A stretch of 10,553 nt of DNA from Discostella pseudostelligera (GCA_036940085.1 JALLBK010001329.1:1-10553), one strand, 5' to 3'. Shown: positions 1 through 7,745, counted from the stretch's first letter. The notes: a model not told the origin generated them from the letters alone. Made by a program: numbers and translations.

Positions 1-76
1 GCGGAGGCATGAGGTCATGAGGCATGGTTGACATCAAAGATCGCTGATGTTGAAGTCAAAAGGGAAGGTCTGGATC

Positions 77-140
77 TTCCCGCCATAATTTCTTCTTTTC
101 CCGCCAAATTTTCGCGACCCTTCCGCCATTATTTCCCGCC
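77..140. promoter_or_regulatory. Cluster of TTCCCGCC (E2F-like) motifs upstream of the methyltransferase gene
   Basis: TTCCCGCCA occurs at 77-85 and 98-106, a one-base-shorter variant TTCCGCCA at 121-128, and TTTCCCGCC at 132-140. The cores match the E2F/DP consensus (TTTCCCGCC and its complement GGCGGGAAA), which in animals and plants marks S-phase genes. The array ends about 175 bases before the start codon at 316, followed by a CT-rich stretch around 157-178 that could be near a transcription start. The motif array is directly visible; E2F binding is an inference, and the motif could instead be a general promoter element of this organism. Confidence 0.45.
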
Positions 141-211
141 CAATTTTCGCCACACACTCTCGCTCTCTCTCGCTCGCATCGCCGTCCACATCCACCTACT
201 CGCCACGCACC

Positions 212-322
212 ATGCACCATGCCATGCCAATTTCTTTCTACTATTACATCTACAACCGCCGATGGTACTACCCACAACTGCAGCAGCAAGCAGCAACTAG
301 TCTCCATCTAAACTCATGCTAA
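212..322 (+). other. Possible upstream ORF overlapping the methyltransferase start
   Basis: An ATG at 212 opens a 36-codon frame whose TAA stop (320-322) lies two bases after the ATG of the main gene, so the sequence reads ATGCTAA. If the transcript begins before 212, ribosomes would meet this frame first and finish it at the main start, an arrangement compatible with termination-reinitiation control. The encoded peptide resembles nothing I recognise and is Tyr- and Gln-rich. The transcript 5' end is unknown, so this is only a candidate. Confidence 0.2.
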
Positions 323-2121
323 AGAAGATGATGGAATCCAAGGAAACGAAGGAGCTACGAGCAAAGGCGCGATGGTCCATCCTCCGTCATGCATTACTGG
401 CCGGCACAACTACGTCAGCGTCAGCAGCTGTCGATCACAATGGCGAATCCAATAATCACAATGACGATCATGATGGCGCCGCCCATGATGCAGTGCAGCA
501 GCAAAAGCTCTCGATGAATACCTTTCCGGGATTTCGTGTCCTTCAGAGGACCATTCTTTCTCCTCCGTCGACTCCTCCTCCACCTGCTAGTACCGCTGAT
601 TCGGATGGAAGTACCTCCTCGTCGTCCTGCATGGTGGCAGTGAATAATGATGTTGGTACTTTCGTCAATGACAATGATTCAAGCTGTTGTTGGGATACTG
701 TGCAATACACATACACCTCCTCCTCCTCCTCCTCCTCCTCCTCATTGTTTCATAAAGATAAAGAGATACGATTTATAACACGAGAAACCAAAAAGGAACG
801 ACTACCAATGAAATCAACCACCACCACAATTCGAGATCGGCTCGAGGGATTACTCTCGCATAGAATTCATAATGGGGTAGACAATACGGGGAATGTACGA
901 GTTTGGGATGCAGAAATGACATTGGCAGGATTTTTACTCGATGTGATGATGATGGCTGGGATGTCAAATATTACAGATGAGGAGAATGCTGCACCGGGTG
1001 GTGTTCACGATGATACTATTGGATTAATGCAGCTGAAGAATCAGCTTCGCTCCATGATGTTTTGCACACCGGTTATCAAAGATAGTACTAGAACAGCAAG
1101 GGCGACAACAAATTCTAATCCTCCCGCAGAAGAGACATCATGCAATATCTTGGAATTGGGTGCAGGTCAAGCTGGTCTTGCAGGATTGGCAATGATGGTG
1201 GCATCTTCCAACAAATTGGTTGCCAATAGTGATGATACAGCCTTAACGAAGATGAAGCCATGTCGTGTGATCCTTACTGATGGACATCCAAAGTGTATAG
1301 AGAATAATAAAATTTGCGTCGATTTGACAACGAAGATGATGGTGTCGAAACAAGACGAGAATACTTTGAAAGAAACGAATATGACAACGGCGGCGACCAC
1401 GACACAATCAATAATAAAAGATAGTACTCTTGCAGCCACAGTGGAGTGTCATTTGTTATTGTGGGATTCGAGTCCTAATGGTGCAATGGCATGCCGTCAA
1501 ATCAACAGTCTGGTTCAAACTGACAATCATCCAGCCCCATTGCAGGTGGATAATCTTTCCCGGGATGAAATTGCGGATGAATCAGTTCTTGAACAAGCAA
1601 TATTAGCAGATGACGAAGGAATTTATCACATCTGTTTGGCTAGCGATTGTGTTCACTTTCAAGAATTTCATGATGGACTATTGACTACGATCGCTCGAAC
1701 GCTGGCTGTGAATGGTACCGCATTATTGTGTCAACCGAAACGTGGCTCGTCACTGAATAACTTTATTGCATTGGTAAATGCAGTGAACAATGGTGTTGGA
1801 GCCAGTAGTGATGAAGTAGCAACGGTCGGCAACAAACTTCCGCTATTCGAGGTGACGCTGTATGAAGAGTTTCATCCCAAAGTCACTGAGTTGCACAAGG
1901 CGCTTGTAGGAGTAGCGGAAAGTGATAATAATGCGGCAGATGCTTGGTTGTCGTCATCGTCGAACTCAATGGAGAAGAAATCTATCCATCGTTGGTCCAA
2001 ATGTTATGATCCAAACTGGCATCGACCTCTAATGCTGGTCCTCAGAAAACTGAGACGGTATGAGGAAGAGGTTGACGGAGAATTGGCAAGGCGACATGTC
2101 AAGAATAGAGTTGCAGTGTAG
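316..2121 (+). CDS. CAMKMT: Calmodulin-lysine N-methyltransferase homologue (CaM KMT family)
   Basis: Predicted 601-residue class I SAM-dependent methyltransferase. Family members trimethylate a conserved lysine of calmodulin (Lys115 in animals). Landmarks shared with animal CaM KMT appear in order: RARW-type start 'KARWSILRHALL' near residues 17-28; 'DNTGNVRVW' at 189-197; SAM-binding motif I 'LELGAGQAGLAGLA' at 279-292; 'ILTDG' at 319-323; 'LLLWDSSP' after it; 'ASDC' at 442-445; 'PKRGSSLNNF' at 474-483; 'EEFHPKVTELH' and a C-terminal 'HRPLMLVLRK'. The protein is about twice the length of the animal enzyme (roughly 320 residues). The excess is low-complexity sequence: a Ser/Thr/Pro/Asp-rich N-terminal part with a nine-Ser run at 135-143, and Asn/Thr-rich insertions between motifs. 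ATG 316 is the first one after an in-frame TAG at 298-300; ATGs at 328 and 331 are alternatives. No intron is needed. The family call is firm; the substrate is inferred. Confidence 0.85.
   Translation: MLKKMMESKETKELRAKARWSILRHALLAGTTTSASAAVDHNGESNNHNDDHDGAAHDAVQQQKLSMNTFPGFRVLQRTILSPPSTPPPPASTADSDGSTSSSSCMVAVNNDVGTFVNDNDSSCCWDTVQYTYTSSSSSSSSSLFHKDKEIRFITRETKKERLPMKSTTTTIRDRLEGLLSHRIHNGVDNTGNVRVWDAEMTLAGFLLDVMMMAGMSNITDEENAAPGGVHDDTIGLMQLKNQLRSMMFCTPVIKDSTRTARATTNSNPPAEETSCNILELGAGQAGLAGLAMMVASSNKLVANSDDTALTKMKPCRVILTDGHPKCIENNKICVDLTTKMMVSKQDENTLKETNMTTAATTTQSIIKDSTLAATVECHLLLWDSSPNGAMACRQINSLVQTDNHPAPLQVDNLSRDEIADESVLEQAILADDEGIYHICLASDCVHFQEFHDGLLTTIARTLAVNGTALLCQPKRGSSLNNFIALVNAVNNGVGASSDEVATVGNKLPLFEVTLYEEFHPKVTELHKALVGVAESDNNAADAWLSSSSNSMEKKSIHRWSKCYDPNWHRPLMLVLRKLRRYEEEVDGELARRHVKNRVAV
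718..744 (+). repeat. (TCC)8-TCA microsatellite coding for poly-Ser
   Basis: Eight uninterrupted TCC triplets at 718-741 followed by TCA encode nine serines (residues 135-143) in a low-complexity segment of the methyltransferase. Pure triplets, rather than mixed Ser codons, indicate replication slippage and probable length polymorphism. Being a trinucleotide repeat, it changes length without breaking the frame. Confidence 0.9.
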
Positions 2122-2222
2122 ATTTGTAGAGTAAGTGGTAAAGTCTATTGAGCTCCCTCAACATCAAACATCAGACGATTGATCGTCATCGATCATCGGT
2201 ACTTCTACAATTCATGATACTT

Positions 2223-2330
2223 CCACGTGGACTTCCACACGGCATTTGCGGGAGAATGATGACTCGGCTAGACGAAATCTTACACGTGGCATAGATTTGG
2301 CGGGAGCATAAGATTCCACCTTCCACGTCA
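2223..2330. promoter_or_regulatory. Promoter of the thioredoxin-fold gene with G-box, CRE-like and E2F-like elements
   Basis: The 283-base gap between the methyltransferase stop and the next start holds the palindrome CCACGTGG (2223-2230), ACACGTGGC (2282-2290), TTTGGCGGGAG (2296-2306) and CCACGTCA (2323-2330). CACGTG is the core for bHLH/bZIP factors, and ACGTCA/TGACGT is the bZIP cAMP-response core described in CO2-responsive diatom carbonic anhydrase promoters. The last site is about 75 bases before the ATG at 2405. The motifs are seen directly; the factors are inferred from known consensus sites. A TC/CA-rich stretch with CACCATGG context precedes the start. Confidence 0.4.
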
Positions 2331-2404
2331 CCACCTTCCATCACCGCACCTCACACATCCAACCTCCATTCCATATTCCATACATCATCATTCACCTTCT
2401 CACC

Positions 2405-2980
2405 ATGGCCCCCATCCTCCCACTAGCCTTCGTCTTTTTCACTGTCCGCGCACCATCTACCCGAAAAATGCATTGCCTTGCATCTACATCTCGTAATGCC
2501 ATCGCATCTCTCCCTTCTCTAAACTCGTCGGACGGCACCGCAATGACACTTGATGCGATTGCCGACAGATTGGCTGGAAAGCGCGTCGCACTCTACTTCG
2601 CTGCGGGATGGTGCCCCATGTGCACTTCGTTCGAACCGAGCCTATTACAATTTCGCGAGGCAGCGGCATCGTCGGGAAAAGACATTGAACTTATCTATGT
2701 ACCATCTGATCGATCGGAAGCCGACGCCGTAAAGCGTACCAGTGCATTGGGTTTGATATCCGTCCCGATAGGTGATGAGGCAGATGAAATGAAGAAGCGG
2801 TGGAAAATTTGGGCTGGAGTTGAAAGTGTGCAATTGGGTACTGGAAGAAGATCAGGAGTACCGGCCTTGGTGGTACTTGATTCGAAGAATGGTGATGAGC
2901 TTGCTTTTCTGCCTACAGAGTCGCAAGGCTCCAAGGCGCTCAATTCATGGCCACTCGACGATGCTGCTGGATTGTGGTAA
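2405..2980 (+). CDS. Thioredoxin-fold protein, nucleoredoxin/tryparedoxin-like, WCPMC active site
   Basis: A 191-residue protein with one thioredoxin-like domain. The redox motif W69-C70-P71-M72-C73 follows a beta strand 'VALYFAAG', as in tryparedoxins and nucleoredoxins. It continues with 'CTSFEPSLLQF', the strand 'IELIYVPSDRS' (family form: I.V.V.SDR) and the cis-proline segment G151-V152-P153-A154. Such proteins are dithiol-disulfide oxidoreductases; Met between the Cys residues replaces the commoner Pro (WCPPC). The first about 16 residues are hydrophobic (PILPLAFVFFTV) and followed by a Ser/Thr/Arg-rich stretch to about residue 45, suggesting a signal peptide or bipartite targeting sequence. 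No Phe follows the likely cleavage site, so plastid import is not indicated. CACCATGG start context supports ATG 2405. The core domain call is secure; partner and compartment are unknown. The 252-base gap after it (2981-3232), shared with the convergent lipase gene, holds only a duplicated TGATTTTGCA (about 3000 and 3062) and no clear polyadenylation signal. Confidence 0.75.
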   Translation: MAPILPLAFVFFTVRAPSTRKMHCLASTSRNAIASLPSLNSSDGTAMTLDAIADRLAGKRVALYFAAGWCPMCTSFEPSLLQFREAAASSGKDIELIYVPSDRSEADAVKRTSALGLISVPIGDEADEMKKRWKIWAGVESVQLGTGRRSGVPALVVLDSKNGDELAFLPTESQGSKALNSWPLDDAAGLW

Positions 2981-3232
2981 CTAATGCAAATACACAGCCT
3001 GATTTTGCATGTAGGTTCATCCTAACGAATTCTAGAATCAATGTATTTATTGTTCAATAGTCTGATTTTGCAACGAATTTAGCTTAACCACTGATCACAG
3101 CCAAATAACCACGAGTTTTAAGAAACCGCCTGCAGCAGTGATGCAGAATGGATGTAGCAAGATAAGGAGATGAGTAGAGCATTTGCAATGAAATATGTCG
3201 CACAGTTTTCAAGTTTGAAGTGTATCATTCAC

Positions 3233-4654
3233 TTACTGAGCATCATCGTACCCCTCTCGAAATTTAGTGTACAGTTCCTCGTCATCCGAGCTGAATAACA
3301 TTTGCATCGCTGCTTGTAAGTTCTTGGTGTTCAACCCCAGCTGGCTCTTGTCGCAATGGCGAAATGTGGTTGGCAACAAGGGACGAAGAAAATTTTGTAG
3401 GATTGCAACATTATTTGATGGAGTGATGAGTTGTTTCCGTGATTCCAAATCTACACCTTCGCCACACTCCGTTGCACTTCCTGAATCTACGTCGGGCATT
3501 TGAGGGCAAATCGATGGGTTGGGGTCAAATAAGCCATTTACGGGCGCCACCACGATTGTATTTTCGTCGATTGTTGGAAATACGTCGGCTATGCCTCCAT
3601 CCCAGTATATTGTAGGTTCATCGTCGTGCACATCGTGAGTTTCATTTACCGTCGTCGGTACACCAGTTTTACCATGTTTCACCATACCCAAACAAGTCAT
3701 TTCATTCAATCGCAGTCCAGCTCTGTAACTTGCATCGTTTCTTCTTTTCTTTTCGGTATCATTCTTCGCACCGATAATTTCTTCATTCAATACTCCACCG
3801 AAGATTGCAGAAACTCTGTCCTTCAGATTTAATGGCCCCGTTATCCCTGGGATATATGAGCTCAGCATACTACATGCTATGACATCTTCGAGATTCCGAT
3901 AAGTGTCGACATAGCGATATGCTTCCAAAAACTGTCGTCGTTGTTGCATCGAAAATGGAACTAAAGGAGGTGGCCACAAACCTCTTCGATCGGTGAGACC
4001 TATCCTCAATTTCCCGCTTGTAAATCTTCTTGCGAATAAGTCAGGATCAATATCCTGAAACGTAGCTGAATTTTTTGATCGATCCCATTCGCAATATCCA
4101 CCAAGAGCATTGGCCAACGCATTTCGAAATAGCCCTTCTACCTGATCGATGAGACTAAATCCCGGTGTTAGCACATCAAATGGTGTTGGTATATTAATCA
4201 CAAATGGAGAGGACTTTCCCTCCTCCTCGCCTATTCGCTTTTGTCGCCTCAACTCCCTCGTACGGCGTGATGCCTCTAGTACCACCTCCATTCCATCAGG
4301 ATCGGGATTGACCCCAGCTAATGTCGCGGAAGCTATCATTGAACCTGCAGACACTCCCGTCAGCAGCGGATAGGGTTTGTGCACATCGCTGTATTCGTCA
4401 GGATGGGGCAGCACACCATGTCGGCGTAGGCAGGCAGCGACACCGACGTGATAACATCCTAGGAACCCGGCACCGCTGAAACCAAATGATAATGATGGGC
4501 CTTGTTGCTTGGATTCGGTTTGGGGTGCGTGTGTCGATGTAGGTGTGAATGTCGACGTCGATGTGAGTTTCCGCCGAAGTGACAGTCTCGGAGGTCGCAT
4601 TTTGTTTGCTTTGTATCTTGATGCATATCGGGAAACAGACGCATAACCTCGCAT
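3233..4654 (-). CDS. Patatin-like phospholipase / ATGL-related lipase (PNPLA family)
   Basis: A 473-residue serine hydrolase of the patatin fold with a Ser-Asp dyad. Visible elements: the glycine-rich oxyanion loop 'SGAGFLGCYHVGVAACLR' at about 60-77, very close to the ATGL/adiponutrin form; the nucleophile elbow G100-V101-S102-A103-G104; 'LRIGLTD' at 216-222; 'VIACSMLSSYIPG' at 258-270, corresponding to the ATGL A-S-x-FIP segment; catalytic D352-G353-G354 in 'YWDGGIADVFP'; and a terminal 'FREGYDDA' like the G-Y-x-D region of ATGL. Relatives release fatty acids from triacylglycerols or phospholipids. An insertion at about 280-345 is charged and low in similarity. The first about 42 residues have many Arg/Lys/Ser/Thr and no acidic residue, a mitochondrial-type presequence. 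The frame is single-exon, and its promoter must lie in the gap to its right. Family is secure; the choice between lipase and phospholipase activity is not. Confidence 0.85.
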   Translation of the reverse strand: MRGYASVSRYASRYKANKMRPPRLSLRRKLTSTSTFTPTSTHAPQTESKQQGPSLSFGFSGAGFLGCYHVGVAACLRRHGVLPHPDEYSDVHKPYPLLTGVSAGSMIASATLAGVNPDPDGMEVVLEASRRTRELRRQKRIGEEEGKSSPFVINIPTPFDVLTPGFSLIDQVEGLFRNALANALGGYCEWDRSKNSATFQDIDPDLFARRFTSGKLRIGLTDRRGLWPPPLVPFSMQQRRQFLEAYRYVDTYRNLEDVIACSMLSSYIPGITGPLNLKDRVSAIFGGVLNEEIIGAKNDTEKKRRNDASYRAGLRLNEMTCLGMVKHGKTGVPTTVNETHDVHDDEPTIYWDGGIADVFPTIDENTIVVAPVNGLFDPNPSICPQMPDVDSGSATECGEGVDLESRKQLITPSNNVAILQNFLRPLLPTTFRHCDKSQLGLNTKNLQAAMQMLFSSDDEELYTKFREGYDDAQ

Positions 4655-5048
4655 AATCTATCCTGATTAATAATTATTGCCCGAAGCGTCTACGGAGGAG
4701 GGGTGGTGAGTGGTGGCGGTGTCCACCGGCCGCCATGGTCAAAGCGAAACGCGAGATTTTTTTAGGTGTGATGGTGATGATAAGTGCGACGATTGACATA
4801 TCAGTTGAAATTGTACCAAATCCTCAATGGATTAAATATACATACGAGTTCCCCCAGTAAGTAGAATCGAATTACCGTCCACGTGTCTCGATAGGTTATC
4901 TGCAAAATAGATCGTACCTACTCCAACTGTTCGCATGCCTGAATAAATGGAAGCAGGTAAATGATGACCTGGCCCTACTTTCGGAATGATTCAAATCAAC
5001 CAAAATGAAGTATAAAGATTCCTCTTACATTCAACAGGTTCTGCTCCT
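4655..5048. other. Intergenic gap, probable lipase promoter
   Basis: This 394-base gap lies upstream of the minus-strand lipase and downstream of the decayed kinase gene. It contains a G-rich stretch at about 4693-4720, a CACGTG core at 4880-4885, and AT-rich sequence immediately before the lipase start (4660-4678). All frames on both strands are broken and I see no further kinase homology beyond the stop at 5049. No other feature is evident. Confidence 0.4.
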
Positions 5049-7246
5049 TCAAATAAGTCCCTGGGCTCTCATACCTTCATCTTTGTCACTTATGCTCCAG
5101 TGGGTCAGATTCAAACCAACACAGACAGCATTGCAGACATGTTTGCAGCAGAAATTACGTATCCCTGTCATGCCCCAATCCGTCTTTCCGTAGCTTGTGT
5201 TGTTGCCATGTCAATCTTTCTTTGGTTTGGAGCAGATGGCTGGGTCAGTGAGACGAAACACAGGTCGACGTCCCTCGTCCATGTCCAGTATTCCCTGCAA
5301 ATCGCACACAATCATTTGGTGCCTCGTATGTTCATACACCCAGTGACTTAAGGCTTGGACAAAATCAGTGAATTGAACTTGGTAAACTTCCCCTGCAGGA
5401 AGTCCTCAACCAGCAATGCTCGCTTTTCGGCTTTATCGTCGAAGTACTGATATATGGTGCATCTGAGAAAGTAGATGGGTGGTGGTAATGATACCTCTTC
5501 AATTGAAGGTTTTAGCATTGGTGCTTTCCTTGCTGCTTTGTTAAAAAGCTTGGCTAACGTCTCTGCTTTGTGTTGTATACGACAGAAATTGAGATGAAAA
5601 AATCCTTTGGATTCTCGTTCGATAAATCTTGACTCCTTGGTGACCATTGCTTTCCCAACCTTGCTCCAGTGTTGTTTACCTTCCATTGTTGTTATTATTA
5701 CTTATTCTTGGAGTATATGTGCCAGTTGTTCCCCACCCTTTCAGAAAAACCCTCTCATCAAGAACAAGAGGAGGAATGCATTGAACGTACCTTTCTGAAT
5801 GGATCCTTCTCAATGAAAATGCCTGCACATGCCTTGTTGAAGAAGCTAATCTTGCGCCAATGTTCTGAATCCCCTGGTCTTTGAATTGCAAACTCAGAAA
5901 TAAACTTATACCTTGTAATCGATTTTGATTCTATCTGATAAGAACAGTGCTTATTGTCCTTCTGCTTCATTACAAAATTCTTTTCCATCTTATTCACCTT
6001 CTCTCCAGTAACGGAACAAAGTTAGTTCCAAGATGTGGTCATGGAGGTGGCAATGGAGCTAAGGGTTGAACTGATTGATGCAGGGTTCAAACCAGCATAG
6101 TTGAATTGTCCTTGAGCACCGTACAATATTGCAGTATTTACCAACAATTTCAGTTGTTCAAAGTCAGAGGCCACTCCAAGTCCCATGCCCTGAATGGTGA
6201 GCTTCAATTCGCAATGTGTGCAATGATGCTCTCTCGACTGACTTCATTTTCTGGTTTACAATCACTTGGTCTACCATCTGAGATGAATATGAGCATAAAT
6301 CATGGAATATCTTCCTCATCCAGATCAGCATAGAGTGCCAATTCACGAGAGATGATTTGCTCCGCGAATTCAAGTGATTTGACATAATTTCCATGTGATC
6401 TTGGTCTGGCCTTCATCAATCGATGCACCATATTATTGAACAGAATCCAATCCATTGGTTGTTTGTCCATCACCACTAAAGATCCTTAATCATTCATTTC
6501 TAGAATGGATACAGTATCGCCAACAAAGTGATGTAATCCAGCGCTAATGTTCCATACGATGCTTCAGATTGAGAACAGAAGCACTCCACATCAACAATCT
6601 TCATGGATGCACTTTGATCAATAATAATAATCAAATGGCTGGTACATTGATGCGGATCATCTTTCAATACTCGCACAGCCTCTGCATGATTGTCTAGCAT
6701 AGCCTGTGTTAAATTTGCAGGTTCGATTTGTATGGCCTTCTTGTACGATGTGATTTCTTTGGTACAAAATTGATCGGTGATGACAACTGTGTTCTCATAT
6801 TCAAACATCCAACGTTGCTCGCCATTTACAATCTTGGCCGTCATGCTCGACCGTGCAATGTCAGAAGTGTCAATTCCTCAGTCAATTGTGTAGATGATTT
6901 TTTGACGCCACCATCTTCGTTGAGTTTGGTGCCGGGTGGAGACCCATATCCATTGTATGGATCGTATCGATGCTCTCATTTTCTTTCGGCAAATGTTACT
7001 TTCTTCTTCACTCAGGGCTTGGTCAATGGATTTTTTCTGAGGGGAAAGGGATTGGCTAAGTGAGAATATTGAGCAATAAGATGTGCTGTGGTTAGGACCT
7101 CATTCGTAGGTGCTTGCATTATCATCTTGGCAAGCGGTAGGCATCTAGGGAAAGCTTTGAATTGAATGAGATGAGAGTGGAGGGCGCGAGATAATTGAGT
7201 TCGTTGGAGGTCTGTCGATGATGAATGATGTGCCACCTATGTTCAT
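5049..7246 (-). pseudogene. Decayed VWA-domain/alpha-kinase gene (VWKA-like)
   Basis: The minus strand reads as one ancestral protein through several frames. The N-terminal part contains 'KKKVTFAER' and 'YNGYGSPPGTKL' (about 7010-6930). A von Willebrand A domain follows: MIDAS motif D-Q-S-A-S at 6619-6605, 'PRSHGNYV' and 'MLIFISDGRPSD' ending near 6265, then 'AGLNPASISSTLSSIATSM' to about 6036. The alpha-kinase domain includes ATP-site Lys in 'MVTKESRFIE' (codon 5638-5636), 'LVEDFLQGKFTKFNS' (to about 5372), 'LSHWVYEHTR', catalytic 'VCDLQG' (Asp codon 5303-5301), 'LTDP' (Asp 5246-5244), and the zinc-site pattern H-x-C-x3-C in 'KHVCNAVC' near 5141. Stops interrupt it at 7014, 6978, 6488, 6302, 6024, 5704 and 5213 (first base of each); frame breaks lie near 6845, 6525, 6205 and 5368. 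The known VWA plus alpha-kinase arrangement is that of Dictyostelium VWKA. The start is uncertain: ATG 7246 opens a frame that must shift at least once before the recognisable part. No intact product is expected. Confidence 0.8.
5738..5790 (-). other. Retained GT-AG intron in the decayed kinase gene
   Basis: On the minus strand, 'EKDPFRK' is followed directly by the donor GTACGT (from 5790), and 53 bases later by an acceptor ending CTGAAAG (5738). Removing the segment joins 'DPFRK' to 'GGEQLAHILQE' in phase 0, which restores the start of the alpha-kinase fold (a K-G-x-x-R/Q-x-A pattern). Left unspliced, the frame hits stops within 35 bases of the donor. It is short for an intron, so small deletions may have occurred. 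Confidence 0.55.
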
Positions 7247-7317
7247 GGTGTCGGTATCTAGTTCATGGTTCATGTTCGAGTTCATGCGGGTGGTGGAAGT
7301 GGAAGTGGAAGTGGATC
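7241..7317. repeat. Short tandem motifs GTTCATG and GTGGAA
   Basis: GTTCATG occurs four times (7241-7247, 7261-7267, 7268-7274, 7280-7286). It is followed at 7291-7317 by TGG plus three GTGGAA-type hexamers. These slippage-type repeats lie at the 5' end of the decayed kinase gene and have no evident function. Confidence 0.7.
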
Positions 7318-7745
7318 TTCTTTCCCGCCATTTCTCACCAAGTTAAGTATCTTATGAAGCCAAATATTATCACTAAGTATCTTTATCAATTTGAATAATT
7401 TATTCCATAGTATCTTTCCTCCCGCAAAAACAAGATGCACCTTCATGATGATATCCTTTTAGTTTTAGTGAGTTCATACTCATACCACCTTATAGGCTGG
7501 GGGAAAATTATTTCTTCTAATTTCGGCCTTTTTATTGAGTGAAAATTAGACAAATTAGAAACTTTCTCGTAAAAATTAGATAATTTGGTGTTAATGCTAC
7601 TATCTCCATCAATAATGGTCCGATTCTAAAAGTTGTTGATCCTAAGTGATGAAAAATTCAATTTTCTCTCCAAAATACCTAAAATCGTGGTAATCCGACA
7701 AGTATTTAATGAGTTCTTGCATTTTTAGTTGGAAGTCACACGTCG
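7318..7745. other. AT-rich intergenic spacer
   Basis: About 430 bases without any credible coding frame. One TTTCCCGCCA site stands at 7321-7330. AGTATCTT occurs three times at about 30-33 base spacing (7346-7353, 7376-7383, 7409-7416). A further AT-rich part (7500-7600) has AAATTAGA-like short repeats. No RNA gene or transposon end was recognised. Confidence 0.5.

Noticed and set aside
28..300. Open frame of 90 codons on the plus strand before the methyltransferase
   Set aside because: It has no ATG at its nominal start, runs through the CCCGCC motif cluster and CT-rich sequence, and its Leu/His/Pro-rich product shows no domain; it is better explained as promoter and leader.
6300..6302. TGA read as selenocysteine or tryptophan in the VWA region
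   Set aside because: TAA stops and frame shifts also interrupt the same gene, so recoding of TGA would not rescue it, and intact genes here end in normal stops.
6715..6735. GGTTCGATT resembling a tRNA T-loop
   Set aside because: No acceptor stem, D-arm or anticodon arm can be formed around it, and it lies in recognisable VWA-gene coding sequence.
5049..7246. The kinase region as an intact multi-exon gene
   Set aside because: Except for the 5738-5790 intron, the frame breaks have no room for GT-AG introns, and the stops at 6488, 6302, 6024, 5704 and 5213 sit inside readable sequence with no splice sites around them.
7241..7317. Short repeats as a CRISPR array or transposon end
   Set aside because: Units are 6-7 bases with no regular spacers, no inverted termini and no associated gene; simple slippage explains them.
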